Assembly (NCBI GenBank): GCA_016700055.1
Contig: CP064997.1
Location: 1,116,001 to 1,180,000 of the forward strand
Reading direction: 5' to 3'
Origin: Actinomycetota bacterium
Lineage (GTDB): Bacteria; Actinomycetota; Acidimicrobiia; Acidimicrobiales; Ilumatobacteraceae
Length of the DNA: 64,000 nt
Both the position numbers and the translations under genes were made by a program. Every line of letters begins with the position of its first letter. Within the stretch, counting starts at the first letter, position 1. Below, piece by piece: positions 1 through 9,232 of this stretch. The notes under the pieces were generated by a model that saw only the letters and a list, made by a program, of their open reading frames with translations, searched no databases and was not told where the DNA came from.

Positions 1-442
1 GGAACCAGCCGAGCTCGTCGAGCAGGCCGGGCTCGGTGAGCAGGTTGTTGATCAGGTACGTGTTCATGCCGCACCCGCCGAAGACGCCGATCGCTCCGTC
101 GAACGTCTCCGGCACGATCGCCGCCGACTCCAGTGCCGCCCACGAGCACTCCAGGAAGTGCCGGTGCTGGGGATCCATCAGCGAGGCGTCACGCGGCCCG
201 ATGCCGAAGAACTCGGCGTCGAAGCCGGCGACGTCGTCGAGCACGCCGGCTCTGCGGACGTACTCGGGACGCGACACCTGCTGGATCGGTTCGCCGAGCG
301 CGACCAGCTCGTCGATCGACAGCTCGGTCAGGCAATCGTCACCGGCGACGACCCGGCTCCACAGCTCGTCTACGTCTGCGGCACCGGGGAAGCGGCCGGC
401 CATGCCGACGATCGCGACGTCGCTGGCCGAGGCCTCGCTCAC
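1..442 (-). CDS. Type I polyketide synthase, N-terminal ketosynthase part (runs off the window)
   Basis: Translating the minus strand from the GTG at 442 gives about 147 residues that look like the start of a beta-ketoacyl synthase domain. It begins with a Rossmann-like DVAIVGMAGRFPGA stretch, and residues about 95-115 carry the MDPQHRHFLE motif typical of modular PKS ketosynthases. The active-site Cys would lie beyond the window edge. The GTG overlaps the TGA of the upstream NRPS gene by 4 bp (GTGA), so the two are almost certainly co-translated. Because the NRPS ends in a carrier domain, this KS probably extends the amino-acyl chain. The partial length prevents a product call. Confidence 0.88.
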   Translation of the reverse strand, partial: MSEASASDVAIVGMAGRFPGAADVDELWSRVVAGDDCLTELSIDELVALGEPIQQVSRPEYVRRAGVLDDVAGFDAEFFGIGPRDASLMDPQHRHFLECSWAALESAAIVPETFDGAIGVFGGCGMNTYLINNLLTEPGLLDELGWF

Positions 443-3400
443 GGCGGCGTGTTCTCCAAGGACCGGGCGCGCCGGCGGCGCTCTCCGCGGCTGAGCCCGG
501 TCGGCTCGGTGTCGACGGTCGGCGTCTCTCCGTCTACAACGCCCTCGCCTTCGGGAAGGGTCTCGCCGAGATGTGTCGCCATGGTTCGCACGGTCGGGAA
601 GCGGAAGACGTCGGTCAAGGCAACCCGTTCGCCGAACTCTTCGGTCAGTTGGCGGTGCACCTTGACCGCGAGGAGCGAATGCCCCCCGATGTCGAAGAAG
701 TTGTCGTCGAGCCCGACCGGGCGATCGAGCGCCCCCTGCCAGATCCGGGCGACGGCTCCCTCGACGTCTGTGCGCGGCGGAGATGCGACGACGATGCCGC
801 GGCTGCTCGGAGCAGCAGCCGCGAGGGCGACGCGATCGACCTTGCCGTTCGGTGTGTGCGGCAGCTCGGAGACGACCTCGACGCGGCTCGGGATCATCGC
901 CTCGGGCAGCGCAGCCGCGAGGTGCCGGCGCAGCGTTGCCTCGTCGGGGATCGCCCCGTTCGCCGGCACGACGTGCGCGACGAGCTCGGGCAGGTCGCCG
1001 GCGCGGACCACGACGACGCCACGGGAGACACCGGGGTGCCGCTCGAGCAGTGACTCGATCTCGCCGATCTCGATCCGATGCCCGCGGATCTTCACCTGCT
1101 GATCCCTGCGGCCGAGGAACTCGACCAGTCCGGCTTCGTTCACGCGGGCGATGTCGCCGGTGGCGTAGAGGCGCCCGAGCCCTGGCCGGTCGACGAACCG
1201 TTCGTCGGTGAGCTGAGGCCGGTCGTGGTATCCGCGAGCCACTCCTTCGCCACCGAGGTACAGCTCGCCGGCGGCGCCAGGAGGCATGGTGCGGCCTGCC
1301 CCATCGAGGATGTGCACGGTGGTGTTGGCGACGGGGACACCGATCGGGACCGCTCCCTGCACGTCGCCGACGAGTTCGTGCGTGAGGGACCAGATGGTGG
1401 TCTCGGTGGGGCCGTACATGTTGGTGATGCGACCCTTGACGAGGCGGCGGAGATCCGCGGCAAGGCTCTGCGGGAGCGCTTCTCCCCCCACCAGCAGGTG
1501 GTCGAGCGTTGCCACTGCACGCCTGACTGCAGGATCGGCCAGCGCGATCGAGGCGAACGACGGCGTGCACTGCAGGTGCGTCACGCCGTAGCGCTCGACG
1601 AGGAAGGCGAGATCGCCGTTCTCCGCGTCGGTTTCGGGGGACGCGACCGTCGAGCTCGCGCAGCTCGCCTCGAGTCGCTGGCGGAGCTCCAACAGGTGGT
1701 CGAGCCCGGCGGCGACGCGCTCGACGTCGACCCCGAAGTCGACCAGACACGCGAACTCGTCGACGCCGGCAGCCGCCACGGCCTCGGCCACCGGGAGAAC
1801 GTCGTCGACGGACCCGACCAGTCCGCTCCTCGTCAGGTAGCGCTCCGTGGCCATGTCCAGCAGCTGGGAGACCTCGTCGTCGGTGAGGGACCGGAAGGCC
1901 TCGTCGGCATCGGCGCCTGCGCCGCGCAGGGTCGGAAAGGCCGATGCCATGTCCTTGATCAGGCTGGCCGCGGTGCCCAGGTAGTTCTTGAGCGGTCCGC
2001 GTGCAGTTCCCTTCGCCTCGTCGCTGTCGTCACCGATGTAGGTGTGCAGCATCACGGTGACGTGTCCCGCTCCCGCGTGCCCGGCATCGCGTCGGGCCTG
2101 GCGGTAGAGCCGGAGCTTCTCGGCGAGCTGGTCCACGGATTGCCCGAGCAGGTGGGTGAACAGGTTGTAGCCGAGCCGCCCCGCGCGCTCGTAGGTGGCC
2201 GGGGAGCCAGCCGAGGTGATCCACACCGGGAGCTCCGCCGTCACCGGCCGGGGCATGGTCGTCAGCTCCACCAGCTCGCCGTCGGGGCCGGGCGCGCTGA
2301 ACGGATCGCCGCGCCACAGCCTGCGCACGTCGTCGATGCGGTCGGCGAGCTCCTCGTTGGATCGCCCGTACGCGCTGGGGTTGAGCACGAAGTCCCTCGG
2401 CTGCCACCCCGCGGCAACCCCGAGGCCGACGCGCCCACCCGAGAGGCGATCGACGACCGCCCACTCCTCGGCGACGCGCATCGGGGAGTGCAGCGGCAGC
2501 ACGACGCTCCCGGCGCGGATCCCGACCCGCTCAGTGCACACGGCGATGGCCGCGGCGACGACGCTCGGGTTCGGGAAGGGTCCTCCGAAGTCGTGGAAGT
2601 GCCTCTCCGGCAGCCAGATCGCCTCGATCCCGTTGCGGTCTGCCCACTTCGCGATCTCGAGCAGCGGCCGGTAGCCACGGTCGGAGATCTCGCTGCCCGC
2701 GGCGAAGTGGGCGATGCTGAACGACGGCGTACGCATCGCCGGACGCTGCGCCTCGGGCATCCCGAAGCCGCTCTGGGGACGGATCACCACGTGGCAGCCC
2801 CGGGTGAGGGTCCACAGCAGTTCGAGCACGGCGATGTCGAACGAGATGCTCGTCACCGCGAGCCACACGGTGGACGAGTCGACCGGGACCACTCGGTCCA
2901 TCGCGGTGAAGAAGTTGACCACGTTGCGATGCTCGATCTCGACGCCCTTCGGGCGCCCCGTCGAGCCCGACGTGTAGATCACGTAGGCCAAGTCCTCGCC
3001 GCCGTGAGAGGGCTCGTCGACGTCGCCGCTCGCCGCGAGCGCTTGCGCCGGCGGCGACACCGTGCGCGCGAACGATCCGCCGAAGTCGGATTCGTCGGCC
3101 ACCACCACGCCTGCTCCGGAGTCGGCGAGCATGAACTGGACTCGATCGCGCGGGTAGTCGGGATCGAGGGGCAGGTACGCGGCGCCGAGTCGCAGCACAC
3201 CGAGGATCGTCGCCAGCATCTCGACACCACGCGGTAGCGCCACACCGACGGTGTCACCCCGCCCGACACCGGCGCCGGCGAGCGCAGCAGCGATCACCTC
3301 GCTGCGCGCAGCCAACTCGGCGTACTGCAGGGTGACCCCACCGCTCGACACCGCCGGTGCGGTCGGCGTGGCCGCGACCTGCCTGCGGAACTGGGCGTCG

Positions 3401-5076
3401 ATGGTGTCGACCGGGTCGAGCGGCGACGCGGTGGTGTTGATCCGCTCCAGCAACGCTCGGTCGCCCGCGCCGAGCAGCGACAGCGCCCCGACCGGCCCCT
3501 GCGGGTCAGCGCGGACGGCCTCGACGAGACCAGCGAGCTGCGCGGCGATCAGCTCGGCGCGCTGGGGGGAGAGCCGGTGGTGAAGCGCCAGGTTGCCGTC
3601 CGGCTGGAGCGCGATCCTGATCGAGCCGCGCTCCGGCAGGAGATCCATGTCGGTGACGTCGAGGTCGAGCGCCACCTGGGGGTCGACGGGATGGCCGCGG
3701 TGGCCGGGTAGCCGTGCCACCAGGTCCTGCAGGAACGGTCCGTGGGACAAGGCTCCGGCGACGTCGGCCGCGGCGCGGTCGCGCACCTCGACGACAAGCT
3801 CGTCGGGACGAGCAGACAGCCCGACGATCGGCGGCTGGAGGAACGGGGCGAGCTCGGCGTACCGGTTGCGTACCGATGCATCGGTGCACTCGATCAGCGC
3901 GTGCTGCGCGTTCGTGACACCGCACAGCCACGCCGCAACCGCTCCGGCCAGCACGGCTCGATCTGCATCGGCGACGCCGCGCACGGGGAGCACGGCCCAT
4001 TCCGCTCCTGCCGCGGGCTCGAGCAGCGCGAGCGGCTCGACCGTCGATTCCTCCAGGCGAGCGATCCACCACGGTTCGTCGCTGGCCAGCTCCGCGTCGT
4101 GCCGAGCCAGTAGCGCGCCCAGCTCCGCTGCCCGCTGCGGGATCTGGCCGCCTACCCGGACCAGACCGGCCTCGACCAGGCGGTCCATGTCGACCTTGGC
4201 GCCCGCAGGCGTCACCAGGTCGGCCAGCACCAACGTGGCGTCGCGCACCTGGATGGTGACACCCGCAGCCGAGACGTCCTGGATCTGGCCGGCGAGTCCA
4301 TCGCCGGCACCTTCGCCTCGGCGGACGGAGGTCGGGATGAGCCAGTCGGGGCCGTCGCCGAGCAGCCAGCGCGCCACGCCCACTCGGTTCGCCAGCCGCG
4401 GGCCGACGTCTAGGGCACGTGAGGTCCGCTCGACTTCCGCCGCCGAGGAATCGGCGGAGATCACGAGCGTCGGCCGGTCGCGGCGGCGGAACATCTGGCG
4501 CGGGCCGTCCGGTTGGGCGCGGGCCGGGAGTTCTCCCTCCACCAAGGCTCTCGCGACGAGCCCGAAGGTGTCGATCCCGGCCTGGTAGCAGCGGGCGTTC
4601 AACGAGAACGCCGTTTCGTCGGGACGGATCGGGAACGTCTCCTCGACGACGATGTCACCGCGGTCGACCTGTGTCGTGATCAGGTGCCAGGTGACTCCGT
4701 ACCAGGCGGCGTCCTGGTGGATCGCCCAGGTGGGCGCGTTCAGTCCGCCGTACAGCGGCAACGGGCCGTCGTGGAAGTTGATCGCGAAGCGGGCCGCGCC
4801 GATTGCCTCGTCGGGGAGGACCCGCTCGTAAGCGACCGTCACCAGCACGTCCGCCCGGTGGTCGCGAAGCAGACCGGCGACCTCGCTCGGCTCGACGTCG
4901 GAGTGGGTCTTGAACCCGCGCGCAGACGCCAGCTCGAGAGTCCGCGCATCGTTCGACAACACGGCTGCTACCGACAGGCCCGCCGTTCGAGCTGTCGACG
5001 CGCACTCGACGGCCAACAGCTGATCACCGAGGAATAGGCAGCGCAGGCCATCCCCTGGCTGCGCGGACTCCGTCAT
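439..5076 (-). CDS. NRPS-like protein: formyltransferase, partial condensation region, adenylation domain with embedded luciferase-like monooxygenase, carrier domain
   Basis: 1545 aa. Residues 1-310 resemble methionyl-tRNA formyltransferase, with a plausible N100/H102/D138 triad (INFHDGPLP, then VDRGDI). Residues about 320-540 look like only the C-terminal half of a condensation domain, with no HHxxxDG. Adenylation motifs follow: YTSGSTGRPKG at 701-711 and FDIAVLEL at 746-753. The domain is then interrupted at about 783-1135 by an FMN-dependent luciferase-like monooxygenase of the MupA/Atu3671 type. It resumes with NMYGPTETT (1219-1227), YATGD (1304-1308) and NGKVDR (1410-1415). A carrier domain follows, with DIGGHSLL and attachment Ser1467. 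Monooxygenases inserted between the A4 and A5 motifs are known from myxothiazol/melithiazol-type NRPSs. The predicted role is N-formylation and alpha-oxidation of a carrier-bound amino acid. The substrate is unknown. Confidence 0.85.
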   Translation of the reverse strand: MTESAQPGDGLRCLFLGDQLLAVECASTARTAGLSVAAVLSNDARTLELASARGFKTHSDVEPSEVAGLLRDHRADVLVTVAYERVLPDEAIGAARFAINFHDGPLPLYGGLNAPTWAIHQDAAWYGVTWHLITTQVDRGDIVVEETFPIRPDETAFSLNARCYQAGIDTFGLVARALVEGELPARAQPDGPRQMFRRRDRPTLVISADSSAAEVERTSRALDVGPRLANRVGVARWLLGDGPDWLIPTSVRRGEGAGDGLAGQIQDVSAAGVTIQVRDATLVLADLVTPAGAKVDMDRLVEAGLVRVGGQIPQRAAELGALLARHDAELASDEPWWIARLEESTVEPLALLEPAAGAEWAVLPVRGVADADRAVLAGAVAAWLCGVTNAQHALIECTDASVRNRYAELAPFLQPPIVGLSARPDELVVEVRDRAAADVAGALSHGPFLQDLVARLPGHRGHPVDPQVALDLDVTDMDLLPERGSIRIALQPDGNLALHHRLSPQRAELIAAQLAGLVEAVRADPQGPVGALSLLGAGDRALLERINTTASPLDPVDTIDAQFRRQVAATPTAPAVSSGGVTLQYAELAARSEVIAAALAGAGVGRGDTVGVALPRGVEMLATILGVLRLGAAYLPLDPDYPRDRVQFMLADSGAGVVVADESDFGGSFARTVSPPAQALAASGDVDEPSHGGEDLAYVIYTSGSTGRPKGVEIEHRNVVNFFTAMDRVVPVDSSTVWLAVTSISFDIAVLELLWTLTRGCHVVIRPQSGFGMPEAQRPAMRTPSFSIAHFAAGSEISDRGYRPLLEIAKWADRNGIEAIWLPERHFHDFGGPFPNPSVVAAAIAVCTERVGIRAGSVVLPLHSPMRVAEEWAVVDRLSGGRVGLGVAAGWQPRDFVLNPSAYGRSNEELADRIDDVRRLWRGDPFSAPGPDGELVELTTMPRPVTAELPVWITSAGSPATYERAGRLGYNLFTHLLGQSVDQLAEKLRLYRQARRDAGHAGAGHVTVMLHTYIGDDSDEAKGTARGPLKNYLGTAASLIKDMASAFPTLRGAGADADEAFRSLTDDEVSQLLDMATERYLTRSGLVGSVDDVLPVAEAVAAAGVDEFACLVDFGVDVERVAAGLDHLLELRQRLEASCASSTVASPETDAENGDLAFLVERYGVTHLQCTPSFASIALADPAVRRAVATLDHLLVGGEALPQSLAADLRRLVKGRITNMYGPTETTIWSLTHELVGDVQGAVPIGVPVANTTVHILDGAGRTMPPGAAGELYLGGEGVARGYHDRPQLTDERFVDRPGLGRLYATGDIARVNEAGLVEFLGRRDQQVKIRGHRIEIGEIESLLERHPGVSRGVVVVRAGDLPELVAHVVPANGAIPDEATLRRHLAAALPEAMIPSRVEVVSELPHTPNGKVDRVALAAAAPSSRGIVVASPPRTDVEGAVARIWQGALDRPVGLDDNFFDIGGHSLLAVKVHRQLTEEFGERVALTDVFRFPTVRTMATHLGETLPEGEGVVDGETPTVDTEPTGLSRGERRRRARSLENTPP

Positions 5077-5158
5077 TCGGTGCTCCTCGAAATCAGACCG
5101 CTGTGAACCACCACTGAGGGCAGGCAGAATACCACCTTGAGCGACCTACCTGGGGCTC

Positions 5159-6277
5159 TTACGCCTGCTCGGTGTGGCGCGGCCGAGGTACCGAGCGCGA
5201 CTCGATCTGCGTCGGCTCGACCTCGGGCCACGCCTGGATCGGCACCTGCCGATTGAACGACGCGGCGTAGAAGAGCTCCTCGAAGTACCTCTTCGCCTGT
5301 GCAGCCAGCAATCCGAGGCTGATCAGCTGGACGGCGACGACGAACGTGAACCCGGCGATGATGAACGTCTGAGGGCGCAGCTGCCAGGCGTCGGCGAAGC
5401 CGTGGGTGATCCGCTCGTCGAAGTTGCCCCCTTCGCCCTGCGCTTCTTGCACGACGGTCCAGGCGAGTGACAGCGACGACCACAAGGAGATGGCGAGCAA
5501 CAACAGGCCTGGCGTGAGGAAGAACAGCAGGGGCCTGTAGAGGAAGCTCGCGAAGACGAGCAGCTTGGAGGTGCCGCCGACGCGCAGCGACACCTTCCGC
5601 TTCTGCATCCGCTCGGTCTGATCGCTCCAGTCGAGGTGAGCCGGGATCTCGGCCACCCGGGCGCGCAGGATCTGCGCCTTGTACATGATCTCGGTGTTCA
5701 GCTCGGGCCCCATCGCCTTCAGGCTCAGCGAGCGGATGAAGTCGCCGTCGTACGCCCTGACCATTCCGGTGACCGTCTTCACGTCGTACTGGCTCGTCGC
5801 CGACAGCAGGCGGTTGACGTACCGGCTCATCAGCTCGCGGTGGCGAGGGATCGCAGACGTCCGACCGCCCTTCATGTACGGCGAGGCCACGACGATCTGC
5901 ACGCCGTGGGCCTGGATCTCATCGAGCATCGGGCGGATGTGGTCGACCGAGTACGACAGGTCGGCATCGAACACCACGACGATGTCGCCGCGTGACAGCG
6001 CGAAACCGTCACGCTGGGCTTGGCCGATCCGACGGTTGACCGCCTGGCGGTGAAGGCGCACCTCCGGGCGGCTGCGCGCGAATGCCTCGACGATCTCGGC
6101 CGTCTCGTCGGTCGAACCGTCGTCGATGACGAGGATCTCGAACGCGTAGCTGTCGGCCAGGCCGGACATGTACTCGTAGATCGTGGTCAGCGTGACCATG
6201 ATCTTCAGCGCCTCGTTGTAGGCCGGCACGAGCACGGTCACGAGCGGTAGCCGCTGGCCCTCACCCGCGTCGCTCAT
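5159..6277 (-). CDS. Family 2 glycosyltransferase with C-terminal membrane segments (DPM1/polyprenyl-phosphate type)
   Basis: 372 aa from the ATG at 6277, which overlaps the stop of the upstream deacetylase gene (ATGA). The GT-A fold is visible: TVLVPAYNE near residue 15, IDDGSTDET near 50, and FDADLSYS near 105 as the nucleotide-sugar/metal motif. Two hydrophobic segments near residues 240-270 and 315-345 should anchor it in the membrane, as in polyprenyl-phosphate sugar synthases. A longer in-frame extension to 6535 exists but is antisense-like, with no homologous start, so I rejected it. The gene probably supplies a lipid-linked sugar or adds one in the PKS/NRPS-polysaccharide locus. Acceptor and donor cannot be read from the sequence. 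Confidence 0.85.
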   Translation of the reverse strand: MSDAGEGQRLPLVTVLVPAYNEALKIMVTLTTIYEYMSGLADSYAFEILVIDDGSTDETAEIVEAFARSRPEVRLHRQAVNRRIGQAQRDGFALSRGDIVVVFDADLSYSVDHIRPMLDEIQAHGVQIVVASPYMKGGRTSAIPRHRELMSRYVNRLLSATSQYDVKTVTGMVRAYDGDFIRSLSLKAMGPELNTEIMYKAQILRARVAEIPAHLDWSDQTERMQKRKVSLRVGGTSKLLVFASFLYRPLLFFLTPGLLLLAISLWSSLSLAWTVVQEAQGEGGNFDERITHGFADAWQLRPQTFIIAGFTFVVAVQLISLGLLAAQAKRYFEELFYAASFNRQVPIQAWPEVEPTQIESRSVPRPRHTEQA

Positions 6278-7272
6278 CGCGCACCCGTCAACGCCGTCGT
6301 GGCCGGAGACTCGGTCTTCAGCCCGCCACGCGCCAGGATCCGTTCGGCATGCTCGCGCAGCGCCACCACCTCGAACTGGCTGCTGAGCTCCTGCAGGCAC
6401 CGGTGCACAGTCGCGCGCTTCACTGCCCCGGGCATCGTCATCCCGGGGAAGAAGCGCAGGCTGTCGACGTCGTCGGCCCCGAGGAAGTCCAGGGGGTGCA
6501 GCAGGATCGACGGCTCCACGTGACGCAGCCGGCACACCCGCAGCGCGTTCGCGAAGTAGCGCAACGCCAACGACTCCGAGACCCCCCGCAGGTACAGCAC
6601 GTAGCTGAGATGGATCGGTACCCGCAGCATCGGCATCGTGGTGACCGGTATCTCCAGCAGCCGGTCGGTGCCCGAGGCGAAGAGGTAAGGGCGCAGCCCG
6701 CGAAGTCCGTCACGGGCGCTGCCGAACAGGTTCGCGCGCTCTTCTCGTTGACTGGCGTCCAACTTCGCGGAACGGAAGTAGTAGCGGCGCGCAAGTGGAC
6801 CGACCACCGTCGGCAGGGTCGAGCAGTCGTACAGGTAGTCCCGGTCGATGAGCGCGCGGATGACGTCGGGGCTCAGGCTGTAGCCAGGCCCGCGGAACCC
6901 GATCGGGCGCTGACCGGAGATCTCACCGATGGCGTCCTCGGCGCGGCCGAGCTCCTTATGGATCTCCGTCAGGGAGTACCTGTGCAGCCAGGGCTGGTGG
7001 CGGAAGCTGTGGTTGCCGATCTCGTGGCCGGCATCGGCCAGTGCTCGCAGCGCAGCATGGTTGCGGGTGAGCGCGGCATCTTGTCCGACGACGAAGAACG
7101 TGATCGTCAGCCCCAGCTCGGCGAGCATCGCCAGCACCTGAGCGGACAGCTCGTCGAGATACGAGGGGAACTCCTCCCAACCGGCGTCGCCATGGGTCAT
7201 CTGGTACGCCCACAGGTTGTCCGCGTCGAGGGAGAGCGAAGCCGTTGCCCGCCCGGGTCGGTCTGCGTTCAT
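6274..7272 (-). CDS. NodB-type polysaccharide deacetylase family protein
   Basis: 332 aa with carbohydrate-esterase-4 features. An N-terminal LDAD stretch (D16/D18) stands where TFDDG is usual. The metal-binding motif NHSFRH gives His88 and His92, and an RGPGYSLS segment follows near residue 125. The NodB core takes up about 200 residues, and the C-terminal third, including LLHPLDF, is typical of cytosolic DUF3473/PuuE-like members. No signal peptide is seen, so it likely acts on a cytoplasmic or lipid-linked saccharide precursor. Its stop overlaps the start of the glycosyltransferase gene, and it follows the FAD oxidoreductase gene by 12 bp in the same operon. Confidence 0.8.
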   Translation of the reverse strand: MNADRPGRATASLSLDADNLWAYQMTHGDAGWEEFPSYLDELSAQVLAMLAELGLTITFFVVGQDAALTRNHAALRALADAGHEIGNHSFRHQPWLHRYSLTEIHKELGRAEDAIGEISGQRPIGFRGPGYSLSPDVIRALIDRDYLYDCSTLPTVVGPLARRYYFRSAKLDASQREERANLFGSARDGLRGLRPYLFASGTDRLLEIPVTTMPMLRVPIHLSYVLYLRGVSESLALRYFANALRVCRLRHVEPSILLHPLDFLGADDVDSLRFFPGMTMPGAVKRATVHRCLQELSSQFEVVALREHAERILARGGLKTESPATTALTGAR

Positions 7273-7284
7273 CGGATCACCGCC

Positions 7285-8640
7285 TCAGCCCTCCGCGCCA
7301 GTCGCCATTATCACCTCGTCTACCAGCGAAAGCGTGTCGTTGACGTTGAGCGTCGCGAACGGCAGGTTCGCCGACCCGGCGAGGTAGAGCCCGGGGACGG
7401 ATGTGGCGATCGACGGTGCGCTGTCGGAATAGGAGAGCGTCGGCACGGCGAACACCTCGGCCACCTTCGACACCCGCGCGGCGAGCACGTCTTCCTCGGC
7501 GAGATCGGGGTACATGGTGCGCAGGTACGAGGAGAACTCGGCCACGATCCGGTCGTCGTCCATGGCGAACAGCGGATGCGACGAGGTCGCGTACTTCGGT
7601 AGGTACACCAGCGAGTGACCGCCGAGCTGCTGGGGGTCGACGAAGGCAGTCATCTCGACGACGGCCGTGAACGGTGTGCTCGGGTCGGTGATGTAGGTGA
7701 GGTAGTAGTCGGCGAGGGGCCGTCGCAGGAGCAGCGACACGCAGACGATCCCCACGTAACGCACCTCTTCGAGGCGCTTGCGTTCGTTGGCGAGAAGGTC
7801 CGGGCAGAGCCGCGCGGCCAACGAGGAGGCCGTGGTGACGACGACCCGGTCGAATCGCTCGGCACCACCCGCGGTCGTCACCTCCAGCGATCCGTCGGTC
7901 GAGGGACGCACGCTGCGTACCGGGGTGGACAGCCGGATGTCGACACCACGCTTCGCGAGCTGCTCCTCGAATCCGCGGCACACGGTGTCGTAGCCGCCGT
8001 CGACGTAGCCGAACTTCTCCCGCCCGATGCCACTGCGACGCGCCGCGTAGAGACGCTGGATCGTCGACCAGATGAAGGCCGCTGACGTCTGGGTGTACTC
8101 GTCGCCGAGCTTGGCGCGCAGCAGCGGCTTCCAGAACACGTCGAACGTCCGCTTCCCGCTCCACCGCGTGAGCCACGGCTCGACGAGGATCTTCTCGACC
8201 CGGGCGCCCGAGCGGACACGTGAGCCGTAGAGGATCGTCGACGCGAGCCGGAGCTTGTCGACCATGCGCAGCCCGGGCAGCCGCAAGAACTCGACCGCGT
8301 TGGAGACCGACCGCAGCTTGCCGTCCGTCCCGTAGTACCCGGTCTTCGTCTCGACCCAGCGGACCCGGTCGCCGAGACCGAGCATCTCGTACATCGCCCG
8401 CGTCCTCGCATCGGAGAGCAACGTGACGTGGTAGTGACGATCCCATGTGACCTCACCGAGCTGCCACGGTGCGGCGAGCCCGCCGAGACGGGGCGACGCC
8501 TCGAACAGCGTGACCTCCTTGCCGAGATCGCCCAACCGGTGGGCGAGCGTCATCCCGAGCACGCCTGCGCCGATCACCGCCCACTTCTCGGTTTGCGCCC
8601 GCGCCTCGTCGCCCACAGCCGTCCGGAGGGTAATCCGCAC
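7285..8640 (-). CDS. FAD-dependent NAD(P)-binding oxidoreductase (protoporphyrinogen-oxidase/amine-oxidase fold)
   Basis: 451 aa. A dinucleotide-binding motif VIGAGVLGMTLAHRL lies at about residues 22-37, followed by FEASPRLGG, the classic FAD-binding signature. A C-terminal GLYLAGSANLP segment resembles the second FAD contact of the family. Such proteins often sit in glycolipid and polysaccharide loci as putative sugar or lipid desaturases or oxidases. The start is uncertain: GTG at 8640 gives an 18-residue leader, and GTG at 8616 would also preserve the fold. It heads the minus-strand operon that continues into the deacetylase, GT2, NRPS and PKS genes. The substrate is unknown. Confidence 0.8.
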   Translation of the reverse strand: MRITLRTAVGDEARAQTEKWAVIGAGVLGMTLAHRLGDLGKEVTLFEASPRLGGLAAPWQLGEVTWDRHYHVTLLSDARTRAMYEMLGLGDRVRWVETKTGYYGTDGKLRSVSNAVEFLRLPGLRMVDKLRLASTILYGSRVRSGARVEKILVEPWLTRWSGKRTFDVFWKPLLRAKLGDEYTQTSAAFIWSTIQRLYAARRSGIGREKFGYVDGGYDTVCRGFEEQLAKRGVDIRLSTPVRSVRPSTDGSLEVTTAGGAERFDRVVVTTASSLAARLCPDLLANERKRLEEVRYVGIVCVSLLLRRPLADYYLTYITDPSTPFTAVVEMTAFVDPQQLGGHSLVYLPKYATSSHPLFAMDDDRIVAEFSSYLRTMYPDLAEEDVLAARVSKVAEVFAVPTLSYSDSAPSIATSVPGLYLAGSANLPFATLNVNDTLSLVDEVIMATGAEG

Positions 8641-8643
8641 GGT

Positions 8644-8649
8644 TAGCCT
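8644..8649 (+). promoter_or_regulatory. Leaderless -10 box (TAGCCT) for the acetyltransferase gene
   Basis: TAGCCT ends 7 bp before the GTG at 8657. With transcription starting about 7 bp after the -10, the mRNA would begin at or next to the start codon, a common actinobacterial arrangement. No Shine-Dalgarno sequence is present. Confidence 0.55.
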
Positions 8650-8656
8650 GCGCCAC

Positions 8657-9232
8657 GTGCAATCGGCGGGTGGATCGAAAGCCGGCTACGTCGCCGAGCC
8701 GACCGCCAAGATCGAAGACGGCGCCGTGATCGGGCCGGGGACGAGGCTGTGGGACCACGTGCACGTGCGTGAGGGCGCCCGCATCGGCTCCGGATGCAAC
8801 ATCGCGAAGAACGTGTACGTCGACACCGACGTGGTGATCGGCGATCGGGTGAAGATCCAGAACAACGTGAGCGTCTACCACGGCGTGACCGTCGAGGACG
8901 ACGTGTTCCTCGGCCCCTCGTGCGTGTTCACCAACGACCTCTTGCCGCGCGCGGGCTCGACCGACTGGCAGGTCGTGCCCACGAAGGTGCACCGAGGAGC
9001 CTCCGTCGGAGCGAACGCGACGGTCCTTTGCGGCACCACGCTCGGCCGCTGGGCGATGATCGCCGCGGGGAGCGTCGTCACTCACGACGTCGAGCCCCAT
9101 CAGCTCGTCCGCGGTAATCCGGCGCGTCCCGCCGGTTGGGTGTGCCGCTGCGGCGCGGTGATCAGCCGCGACGCGAAGACACCTCCCACCTCGCTGCACT
9201 GCGACGATTGCGGGCCAGAGGAACCACGATGA
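8657..9232 (+). CDS. Hexapeptide-repeat N-acetyltransferase, WbpD/WlbB-like
   Basis: 191 aa. The left-handed beta-helix repeats (IGPGTRLWDHVHVREGA onward) and the IQNNVSVYHGVTVEDDVFLG / CVFTND block closely match UDP-2-acetamido-3-amino-2,3-dideoxy-glucuronate N-acetyltransferases (WbpD of Pseudomonas, WlbB of Bordetella), which are also about 190 aa. The C-terminus carries an extra four-Cys pair (CRCG and CDDCG), possibly a small zinc site. The GTG start is chosen for its leaderless -10. The stop overlaps the aminotransferase ATG (ATGA). The enzyme should use acetyl-CoA to acetylate the 3-amino group made by its neighbour. Confidence 0.85.
   Translation: MQSAGGSKAGYVAEPTAKIEDGAVIGPGTRLWDHVHVREGARIGSGCNIAKNVYVDTDVVIGDRVKIQNNVSVYHGVTVEDDVFLGPSCVFTNDLLPRAGSTDWQVVPTKVHRGASVGANATVLCGTTLGRWAMIAAGSVVTHDVEPHQLVRGNPARPAGWVCRCGAVISRDAKTPPTSLHCDDCGPEEPR

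Noticed and set aside
1078..3237. A 719-codon plus-strand open frame opposite the NRPS gene
   Set aside because: It is antisense to a well-supported multidomain protein, has no recognisable motifs, and is the usual long shadow frame of GC-rich DNA.
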